Under the pieces are notes generated by a model. That model saw only the letters and a program-made list of their open reading frames with translations. It did no database searches and was not told the origin of the DNA. Source: Lachnospiraceae bacterium (GTDB lineage: Bacteria > Bacillota > Clostridia > Lachnospirales > Lachnospiraceae). From it: a stretch of 52,664 nucleotides of DNA. A program made the translations under genes and the position numbers. The stretch is taken from the NCBI GenBank assembly GCA_017444015.1, contig JAFSXN010000052.1, positions 1-52,664 of the forward strand, read 5' to 3'. This document shows positions 1 through 6,022 of the stretch, in pieces. Each line of letters starts with the position of its first letter. Position 1 is the first letter of the stretch.

Positions 1-41
1 CATACAATGCCGATCCCGTTGATCTCTTCCTCAATTCTCAT
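1..41 (-). CDS. Start of an unidentified gene, cut by the window edge
   Basis: An ATG overlaps the TGA of the upstream tcdA gene in an ATGA arrangement and opens a frame that stays open to the window edge. Only 13 residues are visible (MRIEEEINGIGIV), too few to identify the protein. The stop-start overlap indicates translational coupling to tcdA, so the two probably share an mRNA. Confidence 0.5.
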   Translation of the reverse strand, partial: MRIEEEINGIGIV

Positions 42-808
42 GAAATCACTCCCGCCTCCGCCTGTTTCGCCAGATCGTTGATGATCTCTCCCGCAATGAT
101 CAGCCCCGCCACCGAGGGCACAAAGGCCGTTGACCCCGGAATATCCCTCCGAACTGTACATTTTCTTGTCCCCGGCGGGCAGACACAGTGCTGCCTGCAG
201 CTGATGGACATATCCTCCAGGGGTCTTCTCGGCTCCTCCTTCGAATAGACCACCTTCAACGACTCGATCCCCCTTTTTCTGCACTCTCTGCGCATTACCT
301 TCGCCAAAGGACAGATCGAGGTCTCATAGATATCCGCTACTTCAAATAAAGCCGGATTTACCTTGTTTCCCGCACCCATGGAGGAGATCACGGGAATACC
401 GGCCTTTCTTGCGTTCTCGATGATCGCAAGCTTCCCTGTTACGGTATCGATGGCATCCACAATATAATCATATTGTGTAAAGTCAAACTGATCTGCCGTC
501 TCCGGAAGGTAGAACGTCTGATATGTCCTTACCTCACAGTCCGGAAAGATTTCCAGCACTCTCTCTTTGGCGACCTCCACCTTGTATTTTCCGATGGTCT
601 TTCTCGTCGCGATGATCTGGCGGTTCAGATTCGTCAGACAGACCTTGTCATCATCGATCAGGTCCAGAGCCCCGATCCCGCTCCTTGCAAGAGCCTCAAC
701 GACATAGCCCCCCACGCCTCCGATCCCGAATACCGCGACCCTTGCGGCAGCAAATCTTTTCATCGCCTCGATCCCATATAAAAGCTGCGTTCTCGCAAAC
801 TGATCCAA
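38..808 (-). CDS. tcdA: TcdA/CsdL-type E1-like enzyme (tRNA threonylcarbamoyladenosine dehydratase)
   Basis: A 256-residue protein of the ThiF/MoeB/HesA superfamily. The Rossmann loop GIGGVG (residues 28-33), the acidic IDDDKV stretch and the intact NLNRQ motif (60-64) mark an ATP-using adenylating enzyme. The Cys-rich C-terminal part (CRQHCVCPPGTRKC) and the terminal SVAGLIIAGEIINDLA helix match the TcdA/CsdL branch, which cyclises t6A to ct6A at position 37 of ANN-decoding tRNAs and can draw on a CsdA-type desulfurase. The start is a TTG with GGAGG seven bases upstream. The downstream partial gene overlaps its stop. It is separated from the sulfur operon by 0.6 kb of repeats and one plus-strand gene, so it is probably a separate transcript. 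Assignment as TcdA rather than another E1-like protein is strong. Confidence 0.9.
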   Translation of the reverse strand: MDQFARTQLLYGIEAMKRFAAARVAVFGIGGVGGYVVEALARSGIGALDLIDDDKVCLTNLNRQIIATRKTIGKYKVEVAKERVLEIFPDCEVRTYQTFYLPETADQFDFTQYDYIVDAIDTVTGKLAIIENARKAGIPVISSMGAGNKVNPALFEVADIYETSICPLAKVMRRECRKRGIESLKVVYSKEEPRRPLEDMSISCRQHCVCPPGTRKCTVRRDIPGSTAFVPSVAGLIIAGEIINDLAKQAEAGVIS

Positions 809-837
809 AGTTTAACCTCCGATTCCATATCTTATTA

Positions 838-1061
838 TAGGAAACGAATTTATTCGTTTCCTTTTGCGCCGATTGCGGAGCGCTGAAAGCGCCTTCATTA
901 CCGCAATCGTGCGCATCAATTATTATCGTAAACGAATTTATTATACTCGCGAACGCAATTAGCTGCCGATTACGACTAAGCAAATATACTGAAATTGCGT
1001 TTGCGAGTCTGGTTTATCGGCAACGAAAATCGTTAACAAGTATAAATTCGTTTACGATAAT
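838..1061 (+). repeat. Three-hairpin palindromic element, copy I, interrupted by a 103-bp repeat
   Basis: Hairpin 1 is AGGAAACGAA/TTCGTTTCCT. The core (865-918) starts TGCGCC, has an outer stem GATTGCGG/CCGCAATC around an inner GCGCT/AGCGC hairpin, and ends TGCGCATCA. Hairpin 3 has 17-base perfectly complementary arms (ATTATCGTAAACGAATT and its reverse complement) whose loop is filled by the 103-bp element at 942-1044. Other copies lie at 42160, 47504, 51391 and 52531. Confidence 0.8.
942..1044 (-). repeat. 103-bp palindromic repeat, inside a hairpin loop
   Basis: Full-length but diverged copy in minus orientation, with TATACT at one end and AGTATA at the other. It lies exactly between the two arms of hairpin 3 of the three-hairpin element, so removing it restores an uninterrupted palindrome. 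Confidence 0.85.
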
Positions 1062-1167
1062 ATTCCATTCACCGGCATCTGTCTTATCATAGCCGACTTC
1101 CCGCCCTTCGTCCAGAAAATCCTGGAACTATTTCTATTGATTTTCCAAGGCTGGATCATTACAATAA

Positions 1168-1239
1168 TTAATATTGGTTAGCACTTTTCATTGCCGCTTT
1201 ACTGGATACGCAAACATATTTTCCAGTGCGATCGCTATA
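1168..1239 (+). repeat. Degenerate 103-bp repeat
   Basis: Resembles the left three quarters of the 103-bp family (ATTGGTTAGCACTTTTCATT, then GGATACGCAAAC and CCAGTGCG), but much diverged. It abuts the full copy that begins at 1240. Confidence 0.5.
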
Positions 1240-1342
1240 TATACTGGTTAACGCTTTTCTGTGCCGATTAATCGGACTCGCAAACGCAATTTCAGTACGT
1301 TTGCGTTATCAGAAACGGCAATTAATTGCGTTCGCGAGTATA
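1240..1342 (+). repeat. 103-bp palindromic repeat
   Basis: Full-length copy in plus orientation, with TATACTGGTTAACG at the left end and GCGTTCGCGAGTATA at the right. A few bases differ from the copies at 3443 and 12367. It lies just upstream of the plus-strand gene at 1388 and may supply part of its leader. Confidence 0.9.
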
Positions 1343-1387
1343 AAAAAAGACGATGAAGTTCATTCGTGAGTAGTAAAGGAGACCGCT

Positions 1388-2425
1388 ATGAACCGTTTTG
1401 AATGTGATAATGCCTACGAAAAGGATCTGAAGGAGTTTTCAGAACAGCTTCTTGAAAAAGCAGGAGTTTATTCTCCCGCCGCGGAGCGTGAGATCATGTG
1501 CCTTGCGGACAGCGGAAATCTCATCGCCTGTAAGCTCTACGCGGATCTGATCTACTATAAAAAAGTCCCCCGAAAGGAACCCTTCCGTGAGGCTTTTTCC
1601 CTGTATCTGAAATCCGCGGGGCTTTGTATCGACGAGACCGGTGCCGTTTCATGCGACGGTCCCTCCTATCCTCTGGCCTTCTGGATCGTCGGCTACTATC
1701 TGGTAAACTATAAAAAAGAATCCCTGCTGCAAAGCTGTGAAACCATAGACGGAATCGAGGCTATGTCCGATCCTGACCGCCTTTCGACCGCGCTTGAGCT
1801 TTCGGCCGCCTGTATTCACTATGTTGACGCTCCGGGAGCGTTAAATCTGATCGGACGGATCTTAGCGGAAGCCTCCCGGGAGGAAACGGTTTTTAAAGCC
1901 CTTATGCCTGTTATCCGTGAAAGTCTGAACGTCTCCTGTGACAGCCCGGAAAAATGCTCCGCTCTTTCCGAGGAATATTTTGAAAAGGCCGCTGAAAAGG
2001 GCTATATCTATGCCGCAAATAACCTGGCGGCAAAGGAAGCCGACCGGATCCTCTCCCTTTCGAAAGAGGAGGAACAAAACGGGCTGCTTACGGTGCATCT
2101 TGAAAAATATATCAAAAACCTCAAGCTCTCAGCCGACCGCTTCGAGCCCTATGCCGCTAACCGGCTGGGTCTCTTCTATATGAACGGAGAAATCCGAAAC
2201 GGCGACGACAAAAAGGTTTTCCGGGAATATGTCGATTTCTCTCTTGCGAAAGAATATTTCCTCAAGGCGACAAAATACCCCGATGCCAATTCCGCCTGGG
2301 CTTACTTCAATCTGATCAAATATTTCCATAAGGATTACGATCGCAACATCGAGCTTTTAAATGAGCATATGGACTATATCCGCATGCTCAACCCGAAAAT
2401 CTATGACCTGGCAATCGAGCTGTAG
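1388..2425 (+). CDS. Sel1/TPR-like repeat protein of unknown function
   Basis: A 345-residue soluble, acidic protein with no signal peptide or membrane segment. It is alpha-helical in character and has segments resembling Sel1-type helical repeats, such as AEKGYIYAANNLAAKEADRI and ADRFEPYAANRLGLFYMNGE, each with the alternating small and aromatic residues of such repeats. Such solenoids usually bind proteins. The ATG start has AAGGAG eight bases upstream. It stands alone, flanked by repeats and convergent with the sulfur operon, so context gives no function. I do not recognise a specific family beyond the repeat type. Confidence 0.75.
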   Translation: MNRFECDNAYEKDLKEFSEQLLEKAGVYSPAAEREIMCLADSGNLIACKLYADLIYYKKVPRKEPFREAFSLYLKSAGLCIDETGAVSCDGPSYPLAFWIVGYYLVNYKKESLLQSCETIDGIEAMSDPDRLSTALELSAACIHYVDAPGALNLIGRILAEASREETVFKALMPVIRESLNVSCDSPEKCSALSEEYFEKAAEKGYIYAANNLAAKEADRILSLSKEEEQNGLLTVHLEKYIKNLKLSADRFEPYAANRLGLFYMNGEIRNGDDKKVFREYVDFSLAKEYFLKATKYPDANSAWAYFNLIKYFHKDYDRNIELLNEHMDYIRMLNPKIYDLAIEL

Positions 2426-2455
2426 ACCTGCCGACAGCTGCTTATCATGCGCGAA

Positions 2456-2555
2456 TACCGTTTTCCGTTTCCGTTTTCCGTTTACCGTTTTCGTTTTCCG
2501 TTTGCGTCGACTGTTTTCCGTTGACTGTTTTCCGTTGTCTGTTTTCCGTTTTCGT
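2456..2555. repeat. TTTTCCG-rich low-complexity tract with a 14-bp tandem repeat
   Basis: A pyrimidine-rich run in which TTTTCCGTT recurs about ten times. It includes three tandem 14-bp units (GACTGTTTTCCGTT, the third with GT for GA) at 2509-2550. It separates the convergent ends of the repeat-protein gene and the sulfur operon. A short related piece lies near 3627-3645. Confidence 0.8.
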
Positions 2556-2588
2556 TCTCCTTCACCGTAGCAAACTTCGGGTATACCC

Positions 2589-2834
2589 TCAATCGGGACC
2601 TCTCTCTACCAGGAGATCGTAGGTCCCGTCCTCGTTATCAGTCAGCTTTAAGACCTTATGCCCCTCCTCCTTCAGACTTCTCGGAACGTTTTCCAACGGT
2701 TCCCCGCCGTTTAAATGGATCAGAAGGGTCTGCCCCTCGTCGAGCTCTTCGATTGCAACCTTCGCCTTGACAAAAGTCACCGGGCAGGTCACATCCGTGA
2801 TATCCACTCTCTCATCGATCGTATATTCATCCAT
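2589..2834 (-). CDS. TusA/SirA-like sulfur carrier
   Basis: An 81-residue protein of the TusA (SirA/YeeD) family. It has the family CP motif with the sulfur-accepting cysteine at residue 17 (TCPVTFVKAK), followed by the usual alpha helix and the GGEPLENVP segment. TusA-type proteins take persulfide sulfur from a cysteine desulfurase and pass it on. It is the last gene of the sulfur operon; AAGGAGAG stands about seven bases before the ATG. A 155-base gap holding a worn palindromic repeat separates it from the JAMM gene. It plausibly links the cysteine desulfurase in this operon to the E1/Ubl steps, but the exact partner is inferred. Confidence 0.88.
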   Translation of the reverse strand: MDEYTIDERVDITDVTCPVTFVKAKVAIEELDEGQTLLIHLNGGEPLENVPRSLKEEGHKVLKLTDNEDGTYDLLVERGPD

Positions 2835-2867
2835 TTTCCGTCTCTCCTTGTAAGTATTCCATTATAT

Positions 2868-2965
2868 GCATATTTAATTTTTATTGCCGATCAACCGTAC
2901 TCCGGACTCACAAACGAGATTTCAGAACCTCTCCGTAATCGGAGCAAATCGCGTTTGCAAGTATA
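2868..2965 (+). repeat. Degenerate 103-bp repeat between operon genes
   Basis: Retains TTGCCGATCAACCG, GGACTCACAAACG and the GTATA end, with an altered middle. It lies in the gap between the JAMM and TusA genes, so it is probably transcribed within the operon. Confidence 0.6.
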
Positions 2966-2989
2966 ATTCCTTTTCAGTTCCCAGGCCGC

Positions 2990-3403
2990 TCACCGGATCG
3001 TAAGCTCCTCCTCCTTTGAAACCCCATCCTCAAAATGAAAGGATTTCATTACGGGAGCCTCCTTATCCTGCAGCGACAAAATCATATAGCTGGCCGTTTT
3101 GTCAAAGGACAGCCGCTTATCTTCCTCCGACTGCCTCGCGGGAGATTCCGGGTGGGAATGCCAGTTCCCAAGGGGCTTTAATCCCAGTTTCCTCATATCC
3201 TGAACCGCGGAAAGCTGCTCCTTGGGATCAAGGGTGAAATGCTCGTTGGAATGATCCGTATTCGTCAGAAGATACACCTTTTTGATCTCCCGAAGCTCTC
3301 CCTCGTCCGTCCCCGCGATCAGTCCGCAGGCCTCATCCGGCAGCTCCTTTTTCGCATATGCCAGGATCTTCTCATAGTCCTCCCGCTGCAAAACTACCTT
3401 CAT
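2990..3403 (-). CDS. JAMM/MPN metalloprotease (Mec+/QbsD/HcyD type)
   Basis: A 137-residue single-domain JAMM peptidase. The zinc motif is complete: Glu24 in DEACGLI, then H82-x-H84-x7-S92-x2-D95 in NWHSHPESPARQSEED. Bacterial stand-alone JAMM proteins next to ThiS/MoaD-like carriers remove residues after the C-terminal Gly-Gly (QbsD, Mec+ and HcyD are the known examples). Here the carrier encoded two genes upstream has exactly such a tail. The start chosen is the ATG preceded by GGGAG; an in-frame ATG six codons upstream lacks a site. Two copies of the 103-bp repeat fill the 242 bases before it. Function as the carrier-trimming protease is inferred from context and motif. Confidence 0.88.
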   Translation of the reverse strand: MKVVLQREDYEKILAYAKKELPDEACGLIAGTDEGELREIKKVYLLTNTDHSNEHFTLDPKEQLSAVQDMRKLGLKPLGNWHSHPESPARQSEEDKRLSFDKTASYMILSLQDKEAPVMKSFHFEDGVSKEEELTIR

Positions 3404-3442
3404 AGCTCTCTCCCATCTCAAAATAACGGCACATTCCCAACT

Positions 3443-3545
3443 TATACTGGTTAACGATTTTCGTTGCCGATCAACCGGACTCGCAAACGCAATTCCAGTA
3501 CGTTTACTTTATCAAAAACGGCAATTAATTGCGTTCGCGAGTATA
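3443..3545 (+). repeat. 103-bp palindromic repeat
   Basis: Identical by eye to the copy at 12367-12469. Ends are TATACT and AGTATA. A 16-base imperfect stem pairs ACTCGCAAACGCAATT with AATTGCGTTCGCGAGT, and a smaller AACGA/TCGTT hairpin lies in the left part. It sits inside the sulfur operon between the E1 and JAMM genes. Confidence 0.95.
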
Positions 3546-3640
3546 TACTGGTTACCGCTTTTCATTGCCGATCAATCGCAATTCCAATGTGTCTGCATTA
3601 TCAAAAAAATCAATTGCTCTCGTTCATTTTCCGTTTACTG
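3544..3640 (+). repeat. Degenerate second copy in tandem
   Basis: Begins in the last bases of the previous copy (TATACTGGTTACCGCTTTTC) and lacks the GGACTCGCAAACG block. It decays toward the end of the E1 gene, where a short TTTTCCGTTTACTGTTTTC tract follows. Confidence 0.65.
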
Positions 3641-3645
3641 TTTTC

Positions 3646-4452
3646 TTACTTCATATCACACGCCGCCTGCTCATAATCTACTAACTCCGTGATTGTCGGA
3701 GTATCCGAGCACACCGCGCAGCCCTTCCCTCTTTTCGGAAGCTTTATCTTATGAAATTCCATTTTCAGCGCGTCAAAGGTCAGAAGTTGCCCAACTAAAA
3801 GGTCTCCTGCGCCGGTCAGAAACTTTACCGCCTCCATCGCCTGCAGAGAACCGATCACGCCGCCCATAGCGCCGATCACACCCGCCTGCTTGCAGGTCGG
3901 AACAGCATCCTTTGGCGGGGGATTCTTAAATACACACCGGTAGCACGGACCCTCTCCCGGGATCACCGTCATCAGCTGTCCCTTAAACCGGATGATTCCC
4001 GCATGGGAAAAAGGCTTCTTTGCCATAACACAGGCATCGTTTATCAGAAACTTGGCAGGAAAATTATCGGTCCCGTCGAGAATGAAATCGTAATCCTTGA
4101 TGATATCCAGGATATTTTCACTCGTGATAAATTCGTGATAAGTATTTACCGTGATCTCCGGATTGATCGCAAGCATCGACTCCTTGGCGGATTCTACCTT
4201 CGGCTTTCCGATATCCGGCGTGCTGTGGATGACCTGGCGCTGAAGATTGGAAAGATCCACCTCGTCCGCGTCCGCGATCCCGATGGTCCCTACGCCTGCC
4301 GCCGCAAGATACAGGGCTGCGGGAGCTCCAAGTCCTCCCGCTCCGATGATCAGGACCTTTCCGGCAAGGAGCTTTTTCTGCCCCTTGACACCGATCTCCT
4401 TTAAGATGATATGTCTGGAATAGCGCTCCAGCTGCTCATTCGTAAATGCCAC
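3646..4452 (-). CDS. ThiF/MoeB-type sulfur-carrier adenylyltransferase (HcyF-like)
   Basis: A 268-residue E1-like enzyme that would adenylate the C-terminal glycine of a ThiS/MoaD-like protein. Visible are the GAGGLG nucleotide loop (37-42), the intact NLQRQ motif with Arg72, the GTDNF aspartate region, a PTCKQAG cysteine, and two CxxC zinc pairs (CYRC and CAVC). No rhodanese domain is fused. It starts at a GTG whose GGAGG site lies within the last codons of the carrier gene, so the two overlap by 17 bases and are translationally coupled. That makes the carrier its natural substrate. In the protein-thiocarboxylate methionine route described for Wolinella, this role is called HcyF; placement in that route is inferred from the adjacent metY. 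Confidence 0.9.
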   Translation of the reverse strand: MAFTNEQLERYSRHIILKEIGVKGQKKLLAGKVLIIGAGGLGAPAALYLAAAGVGTIGIADADEVDLSNLQRQVIHSTPDIGKPKVESAKESMLAINPEITVNTYHEFITSENILDIIKDYDFILDGTDNFPAKFLINDACVMAKKPFSHAGIIRFKGQLMTVIPGEGPCYRCVFKNPPPKDAVPTCKQAGVIGAMGGVIGSLQAMEAVKFLTGAGDLLVGQLLTFDALKMEFHKIKLPKRGKGCAVCSDTPTITELVDYEQAACDMK

Positions 4453-4660
4453 TCTGCTGTCCTCCGCCCATAAAATACAGAAACTCTACGACATCCCCGT
4501 CCTGTAAGACCGTCGTATCAAACGTGTCCCGTCCGATAAACTCCTCATTTACCGAGACCGAAACATATTCCGGAGTCTCGACATTCTCTGATACGATCAG
4601 CTCCGAGACCGTCGTCCCGTCCTTGATCTCCTTTACCTCTCCCGCGATAGTAAGCTTCAT
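4436..4660 (-). CDS. ThiS-like sulfur carrier with a C-terminal tail (HcyS-like)
   Basis: A beta-grasp sulfur carrier of about 74 residues. It shows the ThiS pattern (DGTTVSELI near the start, VSVNEEFI in the middle, LQDGDVVEFLYFMGGG near the end). Mature carriers end in Gly-Gly, but this one continues GQQSGIYE, so it must be trimmed before activation, as for QbsE and HcyS. The JAMM protease needed lies in the same operon. The start is the ATG nine bases after AAAGGA; an earlier in-frame ATG lies directly against that site. Its 3' end overlaps the E1 gene. Because metY is immediately upstream, homocysteine synthesis is the likeliest use of the sulfur, rather than thiazole synthesis. Confidence 0.85.
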   Translation of the reverse strand: MKLTIAGEVKEIKDGTTVSELIVSENVETPEYVSVSVNEEFIGRDTFDTTVLQDGDVVEFLYFMGGGQQSGIYE

Positions 4661-4718
4661 TTTTTCCATTCCTTTCTATCTACCTTTTTTATGTCCAATA
4701 TACCGGTCACATATTTTA

Positions 4719-4750
4719 TACTTGCAAACGCCATTAACTGCTGTTTTTAA
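4719..4750 (-). repeat. Fragment of the 103-bp repeat
   Basis: TATACTTGCAAACGCCATTA followed by ACTGCTGTTTTT matches one end of the family with several changes. It lies in the 87-base gap between metY and the carrier gene. Confidence 0.45.
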
Positions 4751-4756
4751 TCTTCA

Positions 4757-5986
4757 TCAGAGACTCGTCCGGATCGCCTCCGTAAAATCACAGATCAGAT
4801 CCTCTGCATCCTCGAGCCCGACACTGATACGGATCGTATCGTCGTATACCTGGGCCGCTTCCTGCTGCTCTCTGGTAGCCCGGACATAGAGCGTGGACTG
4901 CGGATGGATCACAAGCGTCCTTACGTCTCCGATGCTGGTGGCACGGATCGCGTAGTTCAAGCTGTTCAGGATCCGAAAGGCCGTCTCCTTCGACCCTGCC
5001 CGGAAGGTCAGAAGCCCTCCCCCTCTGCCGCCAAGCTGCCTCTCAGCAAGCTCTCTGTACGGATTTTCGGACAGTAACGGATAGCACACCTCGATCTCAG
5101 GAATCTCTGCCAGAGCCTTTGCAAGCGTATATGCTGTCTCACAGATCCGCTCCATCCGGATCCCCAGGGTTTCCAGGCCGATCGTTGTAAGAAAGGCCGT
5201 CATCGGTGCCATACAGCCCCCGATATTGTCCCAGATATCCGTCCGAAGCCGCATGGTATAGGCCAGCTTCCCGAATTTCCGATAGCCGCTTAAGCCCTCG
5301 AAGCGGTCAAAATCCCAGTCAAACCTTGCCGCGTCAACGATGATCCCGCCGATGGAATTCCCGCTGCCGTTGATATATTTGGTCGTCGAATGGATCACAA
5401 CATCCGCGCCCTCTTCGATCGGATGAAAGAGATAGGGAGTTACCGTTGTCGCGTCCACCACCAGAGGAAGGCCTTTTAAATGCACATACTCAGAAACCCT
5501 GCGGACATCCATGATTTCAAGGCTCGGATTACAGAGGATCTCCCCGAAAACCGCCTTGGTACGCTCGTTGATCAAAGGCTCCAGCGCCTCCGGTGTCAGA
5601 TGGGGGACAAATCTGGTCGTGATGCCGAACTTAGTCAGATCCTCAAACAGATCGATCGTTCCGCCGTACAGGTTGCTTCCCGCAATGATCTCATCCCCTG
5701 CGCCAAGAAAATTCAGCAAAGAAAGCGTTACCGCCGTCATTCCCGAAGCACAGGCCACCGCGGCGTTTCCTCCCTCTAACTCGTTGATCCGCTGTTCCAG
5801 CGCCGCTACGGTAGGGTTTGCGACTCTGCTGTAAGCGTAGCCTGCTGCCTTATGCTCAAAGACCCTCGCCATCTCCTCCGCGGAATCGTGCTGAAATGCC
5901 GAAACCTGGGAGATCGGCGGCAGAGTCGAACCCTCCGCGTATTTCTTTACCGCCCTGCCGTGCAGGACTTTGGTATTAAAATTCAT
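4757..5986 (-). CDS. metY: O-acetylhomoserine sulfhydrylase (MetY)
   Basis: A 409-residue PLP enzyme of the Cys/Met metabolism family. It joins O-acetylhomoserine and sulfide, or sulfur delivered as a protein thiocarboxylate, to give homocysteine. The PLP lysine is K203 in HSTTKYINGSG. The N-terminal SQVSAFQH region and YSRVANPTV, typical of the MetY group, are clear, and the C-terminal GLEDAEDLICDF segment is intact. Length fits MetY rather than MetB. It follows the cysteine desulfurase by 36 bases and precedes the carrier, E1 and JAMM genes. That arrangement matches the thiocarboxylate-dependent methionine route reported from Wolinella. Sulfur source in this organism is inferred, not shown. 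Confidence 0.92.
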   Translation of the reverse strand: MNFNTKVLHGRAVKKYAEGSTLPPISQVSAFQHDSAEEMARVFEHKAAGYAYSRVANPTVAALEQRINELEGGNAAVACASGMTAVTLSLLNFLGAGDEIIAGSNLYGGTIDLFEDLTKFGITTRFVPHLTPEALEPLINERTKAVFGEILCNPSLEIMDVRRVSEYVHLKGLPLVVDATTVTPYLFHPIEEGADVVIHSTTKYINGSGNSIGGIIVDAARFDWDFDRFEGLSGYRKFGKLAYTMRLRTDIWDNIGGCMAPMTAFLTTIGLETLGIRMERICETAYTLAKALAEIPEIEVCYPLLSENPYRELAERQLGGRGGGLLTFRAGSKETAFRILNSLNYAIRATSIGDVRTLVIHPQSTLYVRATREQQEAAQVYDDTIRISVGLEDAEDLICDFTEAIRTSL

Positions 5987-6022
5987 AACAGTTTCTTCCG
6001 TTTTCTGTGAACGTTCTGTCGT

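Larger units (their letters stand above)
809..1387. other. Repeat-filled gene-free stretch
   Basis: This 579-base gap between tcdA and the divergent plus-strand gene is almost entirely palindromic repeats: a three-hairpin element with a 103-bp element inside it (838-1061), a worn 103-bp copy (about 1168-1239) and a full 103-bp copy (1240-1342). Between them, minus-strand bases about 1072-1125 could encode a short peptide read as QDFLDEGREVGYDKTDAGEW, which looks like a gene remnant but is not assignable. The last 45 bases carry the leader of the plus-strand gene, with AAGGAG before its ATG. Confidence 0.6.

Noticed and set aside
38-808. TcdA as a member of the sulfur operon
   Set aside because: It is separated from the operon by a plus-strand gene and repeats, and its Cys-rich C-terminus identifies a tRNA-modifying branch.
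1240-1342. 103-bp repeats as integron attC sites
   Set aside because: They lack the RYYYAAC/GTTRRRY core boxes, and no integrase or cassette array is present.
2456-2555. Possible CRISPR array from repeated TTTTCCG words
   Set aside because: Units are short, irregular and contiguous with no unique spacers of constant length, and no cas genes are present.
4436-4669. ThiS gene as part of thiamine synthesis
   Set aside because: No thiG, thiH or thiazole genes are nearby; the C-terminal tail, JAMM protease and metY point to homocysteine synthesis.
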